Under the pieces are notes generated by a model. That model did not search any database, was not told the origin of the DNA, and saw nothing but the letters and a program-made list of their open reading frames with translations. From Arcuatula senhousia (lineage: Eukaryota > Mollusca > Bivalvia > Mytilida > Mytilidae), in assembly GCA_963971305.1 (NCBI GenBank), contig CAXARO010001692.1:16522-80521 (forward strand): 64,000 bases of DNA, in the 5' to 3' direction. Position 1 is the first letter of the stretch. Each line of letters starts with the position of its first letter. Shown here in pieces: positions 57,300 to 64,000 of the stretch. The translations under genes and the position numbers were made by a program.

Positions 57300-59460
57300 C
57301 TAAAGTTATCTCTCTTGCTTTGACAACAACGAAAACAAATATATCGCCAAATTATTGGTATTCCTATGGGAACCAATTGTGCCCCACTTATAGCAGATCT
57401 TTTTTTTATATTGTTATGAATCACAATTTATGGCAAAACTACAAAAAGACACAAACAAACACCACTTTATTGACATTTTTAACAATACTTACAGATACTT
57501 AGACGACATCCTTGCCCTTAACAATGCCAATTTCTCTAAATTTATAAATGAAATCTATCCTAAAGAATTAACCCTTAATAAATCTTACTCGACCGGCGAT
57601 AGATGTCCATTTTTGGATTTAGATTTAAGCATTTTCAATGGAAAATTGCACACTAAAGTCTATGATAAGCGTGATGACTTTTCTTTCCCAATTGTAAACT
57701 TTTCTTGAAGGTGATGTACCTCTAGCTCCATCTTACGGAGTGTGCATTTCACAGTTAGTCAGATATGCTCGAATTTGCAGTGGTGTTTCTGATTTTAATG
57801 ACAAAAACCGTTTCATTACAGAAAAAAATGCTAAAACAAGGTTATCTATACCACAAATTAGTCAAATTTTAATAAATTCGTTCATAGATATGGGTATCTT
57901 TTTGAAAAATTTAACTGTACACGTCGTTTTTTGATTGAAAAAGGAATATCACATCCCGAATTCTATGGAAAGGTAGTTTATAATGCAAGTAAATTCAAAA
58001 ACAATCCTCTTGACATGGTAATTTGACTTAAAAACTTATCAAAGAAAGGATACAAGTTGGAAGTTATAGTAAAATCTTTAAAGACATAGAACCTATCATT
58101 TTGGCAATTTTTAAAAAATACTTAAATTCACACTATTTGAAGAATACATTGTAAAACCTTTGAAGAAACTGTTAAATTTTCAAAAAACCTGCCAGAAAGT
58201 ATTCTTTTCGACGGAAAACTGATGAAAAAAACGCAGTGTCAAAAAAGAGGACAAACTAATTATAGAATGTAAACACTTGCGGGTACTGGTAAACTGAGAA
58301 ACAAAAAGTAAACAAAGGAAACGGAGCTGCACAAAAACGATATCGGTAAAAAAGGAAACGTAAACAGTAAAATTGGCAACCGAAATATGTGTTTAAAAAG
58401 GAAACGAAATCAAGCAAAACTGGTAAAAAGGAAAATTGAATCGATTTAAGCCGACATCGGTCGTTTTTCTTAATTTACCGATTTCGTTTTCTCTTCGCCT
58501 CGTTTGGCTACATTTTGTTTCTCAGTTTAACAGTACCCAGTTTACCAAAAGTAAATATTTATGCTGGACGATACTTAATCAAAGCGAATAATCAAAATAA
58601 GATTATTTTATAGAAAACTGCAAAACATTGAGTTTTTATGTTGGTAAAGGTAAGTTTTAGATAGTATATTTTTAATATATGTACTTTTTATTCAATGTAA
58701 AAAAATGCGAAATTGATAGGTTCTATGTCTTTAAATTTGGTGTTTTTTGGTAGAAATATTGATAATTTGATAGTAACTCTAAAACATTAATCTTTACTTT
58801 TTGACTATTGTACTGTTTTGAAGCATTACAGTGATCAAATATGTCGGTTTTGTATGATGATATAATACTAAATCATTTGTTGTTTGAAGTGTTATGTTGG
58901 ATTTAGAATCGATATGTTTGATTTTTTTACATCGATCGATAAATGCTTCTTAGCTAGCTGTCAGTAACTGCGAGTGTTCTTAAGGGAGTTCCTTTACGTT
59001 TCGTTGTTCTCGTATAGTACTCTTGTCTCAGGTTCTCTCTTGGTGAATTGAACTTTTATCGATTTGATCTTTAAAGTGTGTTATTTTTTGTGCTTTGAAC
59101 AAGATAAACAATAGGGGGAAGGTTGGGCAAAAAAAACTAGTTTAACCCCGCCACATATTATATGTGCCTGTCCTAAGCCAGGAATCCTTGTCAAAGCTTT
59201 TGTTTGTCCTTGTCTACTATCTGTTTTTTTTTGTTTTATGTCCAGAAATGGGTCTTTCTTTGATATTCTAGGGATATGTTTGAATCTTATGTATTGTATT
59301 TTTAGTCTTGGGCCAATGCAAGACGGCGAGCAGTGACCTCTGGTCATGTTGAAGACTGCTGGCTGTTTTCCATTGTGATTTTTAAAATTGCCGTTTCTTT
59401 AATGTTGGTTATGTCGCGTACACTTATTCCACATCTCTTTATCGTCTACAGTTGATTTGA
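57300..59460 (+). mobile_element. Penelope-like element, 5'-truncated, interrupted by a MITE
   Basis: The coding remains read IGIPMGTNCAPLIADLFF, YRYLDDILALNN, PFLDLDLSIFNGKLHTKVYD, KRDDFSFPIVNFS, then (frameshifted) APSYGVCISQLVRYARICSG and SHPEFYGKVVY. These are RT motifs B and C and the region after. A TTAA-flanked MITE (58082-58730) splits the 3' part. Beyond it the 3' region continues to GTCGCGTACACTTATTCCAC (about 59413-59432), co-linear with 52.24-53.13 kb. Not coding-competent. Confidence 0.65.
58082..58730. mobile_element. TTAA-site MITE, 649 bp
   Basis: Inverted ends AGACATAGAACCTATCA at both termini. TTAA occurs on each side (58078-58081, 58731-58734). The same site is uninterrupted in the relative at about 52.37 kb (GTAAAATTATTGAATTTAG), which supports the boundaries. 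The interior holds a second inverted pair, GGGTACTGGTAAACTGAGAA (from 58281) with its near complement ending 58537, perhaps a nested foldback. A TTAA target fits piggyBac- or Kolobok-driven elements. Confidence 0.8.
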
Positions 59461-59476
59461 CATAATAAATGAAAAT

Positions 59477-59737
59477 AAAACAATAGTTTAGAAGGTAAAA
59501 CCACATTTAAAAGGTAAACTCCAAACAAGAACGACGTGTCCACATCAGCTGACCAGAACCGGTTCTGGTCAGCTGATGTGTCCACATCGTTCTTGTTCTT
59601 TTAGCCCCTGAGGAAGGACTTGCAGTCCGAAAATTTGGGCATCTTTTATTATTTTATTAATTTTTTACCTTTTATTGTGATTTTCTTGTTTGGATGTTAC
59701 CTTTTAAATGTGGTTTTACCTTCTAAACTATTGTTTT
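59477..59737. mobile_element. Foldback element with perfect 40-bp palindrome and a ribozyme
   Basis: Outer arms: 59477-59531 starts AAAACAATAGTTTAGAAGGT and pairs with 59683-59737, ending CTATTGTTTT, with few mismatches over about 55 bp. Inside, 59541-59580 is a perfect palindrome centred on GAACC|GGTTC, with further imperfect pairing outward (CAAGAACGA / TCGTTCTTG). A plus-strand hammerhead-like motif lies at 59604-59640. Confidence 0.8.
59604..59640 (+). ncRNA. Hammerhead ribozyme-like motif, type C, plus strand
   Basis: The plus strand reads GCCC-CUGAGGA-[AGGACUUGCAGUCC]-GAAA-AUUU-GGGC. Core CUGANGA and GAAA are present, stem II is GGAC/GUCC, and stem I is GCCC/GGGC. Helix III is reduced to about one pair, as in the motif at 33635-33678. 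Activity would need dimer formation or may be lost. Confidence 0.55.
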
Positions 59738-60268
59738 GTTTACCTTTTAACTAGCCATTGTACAACACCTTTTATCATAAATGAAAATATTTCATATAAC
59801 TTAAGTTATATCAATTGACCTTTCCACGTATCTTTGCATTTTTAGTTGTTCATGGTCACTTGACAGGTCTTCATCTCTGCATCTAAGACCTATAAGTGAC
59901 CGATTATTGAACTTGAAAGCCAGGGCCTAATTTGTTGCTTAAAACATTTTAAAGCTGATCTGTAATGGACAAAAAAATTCTTGCATCAGAGGTTAGGAAA
60001 ACAATATTCTAAAGAGAGATTTCTGATATATAAAGTATTATGCGAATTTTGAAAAAATAAAATCTGACCAAAAAAATAATCAAACCACCCTCTTTCAAGT
60101 TAAATGTTCGGTCTCAAAACAATAGAAAATTGCAAATATGGTTACAGAGACAGCAAAATGACAAAGTTGTGCAAATGCAGGCAAAAACTACAGAAACATA
60201 ATGTTAAAAATAGCCCCTGTATTAGGATTACAAATACAAAAAAGCGAGTATAAACGGTTAATTTGGAT

Positions 60269-60314
60269 ATGCTATATATCGATATTTCAAGGAGTAATCT
60301 CTCTTCAGTAGCAT
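60269..60314 (-). ncRNA. Hammerhead-like motif, type B variant
   Basis: AUGCUA / UAGCAU stem I and GAAA-UAUCGAUAUA are kept. The core reads CUGAAGA (the variable base changed) and stem II has one mismatch (GAGA against CCUU). It sits in a truncated unit left of the 364-bp array. Confidence 0.6.
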
Positions 60315-60405
60315 TTAAAGCAGACGATGTGCAGTACAAGGAAAGACACTGGGTGTTTTAAACAAAATACAAATGACAACAAAGTTCCAGACAATAAATT
60401 TTGCT

Positions 60406-60449
60406 ACGCCTGACGCGCGTTTCGTCTATGCAAGACTCATCAGAGGCGC
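60406..60449 (-). ncRNA. Hammerhead ribozyme, type A (unit 1)
   Basis: The minus strand reads GCGCCU-CUGAUGA-GUCUUGCAUAGAC-GAAA-CGCGCGUC-AGGCGU. Stem I is 6 pairs with one wobble, stem II is GUC(U)/(A)GAC, helix III is ACG/CGU, and the cleavage triplet is GUC. Complete core. Confidence 0.85.
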
Positions 60450-60763
60450 TCTACCAAAAATATTGAAAATGCCAAACACTATATGAATATGATGAGCATA
60501 GAAAAATAAAACCAAAAATACCAAACTGGAGAACCAAATTATTACTAAGATAATCAACCTATGTCTGGGGTAGGAAGAACCTTAGGGTTTAGACAATTTT
60601 GAAATTTAGACGGATAATTTAAAGCTTTGATGTTTTCTCCAACTCAAAAGTGTTGGTGTCGGAGTGGGCTAACCTCGGGGAATTAAAACTCCACCAGCAA
60701 TGCAAACCTTCACGTGTGTTCGAAATACAAATGACAGCAAAGTTCCAGATAAAAAATTTTGCT

Positions 60764-60807
60764 ACGTCTGACGCGCGTTTCGTCTATTCAAGACTCATCA
60801 GAGGCGC
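60764..60807 (-). ncRNA. Hammerhead ribozyme, type A (unit 2)
   Basis: As unit 1, with UUGAAU in the stem II loop. Stem I has one mismatch (AGACGU against GCGCCU). Confidence 0.8.
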
Positions 60808-61127
60808 TCTACCAAAGATATTGAAAATGCCAAACACTACCGGTATATGAATATGAAGAGCATAGAACAATAAAAACAAAAATACCAAACTGGAGAACCA
60901 AATTATTACTAAGATAATCAACCTATGTCTGGGGTAGGAAGAACCTTAGGGTTTAGACAATTTTGAAATTTAGACGGATAATTTAAAGCTTTGATGTTTT
61001 CTCCAACTCAAAAGTGTTGGTGCCGGAGTGGGCTAACCTCGGGGAATTAAAACTCCACCAGCAATGCAAACCTTCACGTGTGTTCGAAATACAAATGACA
61101 GCAAAGTTCCAGATAAAAAATTTTGCT

Positions 61128-61171
61128 ACGTCTGACGCGCGTTTCGTCTATTCAAGACTCATCAGAGGCGC
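61128..61171 (-). ncRNA. Hammerhead ribozyme, type A (unit 3)
   Basis: Same as unit 2, exactly 364 bp further on. Confidence 0.8.
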
Positions 61172-61491
61172 TCTACCAAAGATATTGAAAATGCCAAACA
61201 CTACCGGTATATGAATATGAAGAGCATAGAACAATAAAAACAAAAATACCAAACTGGAGAACCAAATTATTACTAAGATAATCAACCTATGTCTGGGGTA
61301 GGAAGAACCTTAGGGTTTAGACAATTTTGAAATTTAGACGGATAATTTAAAGCTTTGATGTTTTCTCCAACTCAAAAGTGTTGGTGCCGGAGTGGGCTAA
61401 CCTCGGGGAATTAAAACTCCACCAGCAATGCAAACCTTCACGTGTGTTCGAAATACAAATGACAGCAAAGTTCCAGACAATAAATTTTGCT

Positions 61492-61533
61492 ACGCCTGAA
61501 GCGTTTCGTCTATTCAAGACTCATCAGAGGCGC
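61492..61533 (-). ncRNA. Hammerhead-like motif, type A (unit 4, damaged)
   Basis: CUGAUGA, stem II, GAAA and a perfect AGGCG stem I are kept, but two bases of helix III are lost (GAAACGCUUC), so the A-U/C-G/G-C helix cannot form. Confidence 0.65.
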
Positions 61534-61829
61534 TCTACCAAAGATATTGAAAATGCCAAACACTACCGGTATATGAATATGAAGAGCATAGAACAATAAA
61601 ACCAAAAATACCAAACTGGAGAACCAAATTATTACTAAGAATGTAGAATGAAATAATCGGGAATACCAATAGCAAAAAATATTAGAAATTAATGGTAAAT
61701 TCGTGTCAGACAATTCTGATGGTCAGGCTTAAGAGTACCTTTGTGACCTCTTGTTTACCAACAACAGTTATCGACCTAGTGATTTCAAAATACAATACCA
61801 AAACGGGAATAAAGATGGTTAATTTGATT

Positions 61830-61875
61830 ATGCTGTATATCGATATTTCAAGGAGTAACCTCTCGTCAGCAGCAT
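61830..61875 (-). ncRNA. Hammerhead ribozyme, type B, with compensatory stem I change
   Basis: The minus strand reads AUGCUG-CUGACGA-GAGGUUACUCCUU-GAAA-UAUCGAUAUA-CAGCAU. Compared with the copies at 45 kb, the stem I pair A-U next to the core is G-C here. Both sides changed, so pairing is kept. The core is complete. Confidence 0.85.
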
Positions 61876-62195
61876 TCGAATCAATACATTGGAGGGTCAA
61901 AAACCGAAATTAGAGCCGAAAGGTTCAAACAGGAAGCCATATCCAGCACAAATGGTTTCAACCATGCGCAAAACAAGGAAAGAAACCAGGTGTATTAAAC
62001 AGTTATAAGAATTAAACAATCGGGAATTCACATAAACAAAACATTTTAGAAATTTAAAGGTAAATTCGTGTCATGCAAGTCTTACCACCAGGTTTATGAG
62101 TATCCTGGGTAACTTTTTGTCCACCAGCAGCGGTTATCGACCCGTTGATTTCAAATTTCAATACCAAAACGGGTATAAAGATGGTTAGTTTGGTT

Positions 62196-62241
62196 ATGCT
62201 GTATATCGATATTTTAAGGAGTAACCTCTCATCAGCATCAT
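62196..62241 (-). ncRNA. Decayed type B hammerhead (GAAA lost)
   Basis: CUGAUGA and stem II remain, but GAAA has become AAAA after CCUU, a change expected to abolish cleavage. Stem I also has a mismatch (AUGAUG against CAGCAU). Confidence 0.6.
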
Positions 62242-62575
62242 TTGAATCAATCATTGGAAGGTCAAAACTTAAAGTCTTGAATGAAAAGTGCTCAAAGCCA
62301 AAAGGTTCAAACAGGGAAACTAAAATCCAGCACCGAGGATATCGACCATGTGCAGTACAAGGAAAGAAACCTGGTGTTTTAAACAATTTAGAATTTAACA
62401 ATCAGGAATTCCAATAACAAAACATTTTAGAAATTTAAAGGTAAATTCGTGGCATGAAAGTCTTACCACCAGGTTTATGAGTACCCTCGGTAACTTTTTT
62501 CCACCAGCAGCGGTTATCGACCCGGTGACTTCAAAATTCAATACCAAAACGGGTATGAAAATGGTTAATTTGATT

Positions 62576-62621
62576 ATGCTGTATATCGATAATATAAGGA
62601 GTAACCTCTCATCAGCATCAT
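62576..62621 (-). ncRNA. Decayed type B hammerhead
   Basis: CUGAUGA-GAGGUUACUCCUU is kept, but the next bases are AUAU in place of GAAA. Presumably inactive. Confidence 0.55.
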
Positions 62622-62958
62622 TTGAATCAAAACATCGGAAGGTAAAAAATCATAAGTTTTGAATAAAAAGTGCTTAAAGCCAAAAGGTTCGAACAGGAAG
62701 CCATATCCAGCACAGATGATAAAAACCTTGTGCAGAACAAGGAAAGAAACCAAGTGTTTTAAACAATTTAGAATTTAACAATCGTGAATTTCAATAACAA
62801 AACATTTAATAAGAAATTTAAAGGTAAAGTCGGGTCAAGCATGTCTTACGACCAGGTTGTGGGTACCCTCGGTAACCTCTTGTCCACCAGCAACGGTTAT
62901 CGACCCGGTGATTTCAAAATTCAATACCAAATTGGGTATGAAAACAGTTAATTTGGTT

Positions 62959-63004
62959 ATGCTGTATATCGATATTTCAAGGAGTAACCGCTCATCAGCA
63001 TCAT
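62959..63004 (-). ncRNA. Type B hammerhead with weakened stems
   Basis: CUGAUGA and GAAA-UAUCGAUAUA are intact. Stem II has one mismatch (GCGG against CCUU) and stem I one (AUGAUG against CAGCAU). Confidence 0.6.
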
Positions 63005-63180
63005 TTGAATCAAACATTGGAAAGTCGAAAACTTAAAATATTGAATAAAAAGTGCGCAAAGCCAAAAGTTTCAAACAGGAAGCCAAATCCAGCACTGAGG
63101 ATATCGACCATGTGCAGTACAAGGAGAGAAACCTGGTGTTTTAAACAATTTAGAATTTAACAATCGGGAATTCCAACACT

Positions 63181-63789
63181 TTCGTCATCTATGAGCGTTA
63201 AGATAGAATTCGATGTCAAAACATGGGAAGCAATGGAAGCAAGATGTTTACTGGTTTATTAGGCATGATGTTAGTCATTTGTCATGGTTAAAGAAATATA
63301 AAAATAAAATTTGCGAAAAAAAACATGTTTCCACCATAGTTTTCCTGTAACATCAGGGTAAAATGGCGGATAGTTCCCTCTATTGTAAAATTGTCTTAGT
63401 AAAACTACTTGTGTGATGAAAACAAGTGATATTGATAGACTGATTTAATTTCAATTCTACGCTGAACCTGTTATTCTTCTGGCAAAACCTGTGAATAAGA
63501 ACAAGAAAAATATATCATTTAACAGATTATTATGTGAGATCACGCATATATTTGATGTTTCGAATTTAAAACAGCGTTTAATAAAATTACACAAATGTAA
63601 AATGCACGTTTTTAATGTTCATACAATCTCACAATTATACATTAAAAAAGTCTCTCCTGTAATAGATTGATCATCGCAAAGTATGCACTCCCCAAGATGG
63701 CTTCCATTTACAATGGAAAAAATCTTTTCATTATTGGTAAAAATGTTCCAATATGGATAACATCAATTGTTCCTTTCTGTTAAAGCATT
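63181..63789. other. Non-coding stretch
   Basis: AT-rich; nothing supported. Confidence 0.4.
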
Positions 63790-63919
63790 GTAAATCTAAA
63801 GATATTCTATTCTACTGCCTGTTGTAATGATCTTTCTGATTGACCAATCAGATTGCAGCGTTAAAAATGTATTCCTAATCAGTCATCAGAATAGAAAATA
63901 GAATAGGATATCTTTAGAA
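63790..63919. mobile_element. Short foldback / MITE-like inverted repeat
   Basis: CTAAAGATATTCTATTCTAC (from about 63795) pairs with ATAGAATAGGATATCTTTAG near 63898-63917. About 130 bp in all; no coding. Confidence 0.5.
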
Positions 63920-64000
63920 ATGAACATTGATAGATCATTTGATTTTAATCAGATAGATCTAATTTGTTTCTCTCTCTAGATTTCTCACCTTATCCTTAAC

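Larger units (their letters stand above)
60362..61640. repeat. Tandem array of about 364-bp hammerhead-bearing units (3.5 copies)
   Basis: Units start CGAAATACAAATGACAGC at 60721, 61085 and 61449, exactly 364 bp apart, with an earlier more diverged unit from about 60362 and a partial last one. Units 2 and 3 appear almost identical. Each contains one minus-strand hammerhead motif. Repeated 66-codon plus frames (60650, 61014, 61378) are by-products. The layout matches animal retrozymes: non-autonomous, copied through circular RNAs cut by their ribozymes. Confidence 0.85.
61690..63180. repeat. Tandem array of about 370-380-bp type B units (4 copies)
   Basis: Ribozyme positions 61830, 62196, 62576 and 62959 give spacings of 366, 380 and 383 bp. 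Shared words are GTGTCA.ACAA.TCT, GGTTATCGACC.GTGA, CCAAAACGGGTAT.AAGATGG and GGTGTTTTAAACAATTT. Units are more diverged than in the dimer at 45 kb, so this is an older array of the same family. Short frames on either strand are by-products. Confidence 0.8.

Noticed and set aside
60650..61599. Three nearly identical 66-73-codon plus-strand frames
   Set aside because: They are the same frame repeated by the 364-bp tandem DNA; no domain, and they run over the ribozyme.

Overview
The window looks like nuclear DNA of a marine bivalve, probably a mussel. This is inferred from the AT-rich, intron-containing genes, the dense mix of LINE, Penelope-like, Ty3/gypsy and DNA-transposon debris, and tandem arrays with hammerhead ribozymes of the kind reported as animal retrozymes. 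No species can be proved from the sequence alone. There are no operons; genes are short exons with GT..AG introns.

Layout. 1-9.5 kb holds repeats: Penelope-like fragments, MITE-like elements, and a 750-bp element with inverted ends around a 170-bp tandem repeat. A mitochondrial-style tRNA-like fold lies at 9.49-9.56 kb. 10.3-14.05 kb is a nearly full LINE (endonuclease + reverse transcriptase) with a single T-run frameshift and a (TGAT)n tail. 14.93-36.76 kb is a nested structure. The outer element is a Ty3/gypsy-like LTR retrotransposon on the minus strand: two 234-bp LTRs that I read as identical, a PBS, a PPT, and a 4-bp target duplication. Most of its gag-pol is missing, but it keeps the C-terminal tail of pol followed by a zinc-finger + TatD-type DNase ORF. 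Inserted in it is a 17.2-kb DNA transposon (19066-36270) with perfect 40-bp terminal inverted repeats and an AAT duplication. That transposon carries two divergent spliced genes: an OTU protease-RNase H-like (DDE-type)-SAP-Tudor-like protein on minus, and a SAM-domain protein on plus. It is the strongest candidate for an undescribed system here.

37.8-54.3 kb is host-like sequence: one exon of a probable SLC35/TPT-type transporter, then three tandem minus-strand paralogues of a secreted PAN-like + hemopexin-like protein. The first has four exons (374 aa), the second exons 2-4, and the third exons 3-4. Mobile DNA fills their introns and spacers, including a tandem dimer of hammerhead-bearing repeats at 45.2-45.9 kb. 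55.9-59.5 kb holds a LINE fossil and a Penelope-like element with a TTAA-flanked MITE inside it. 59.5-63.2 kb is a foldback element with a 40-bp perfect palindrome and a plus-strand hammerhead, followed by two tandem arrays (about 364-bp and about 370-380-bp units), each unit bearing a minus-strand hammerhead ribozyme or its decayed remains.

Family names rest on motifs read by eye; no database search was possible.
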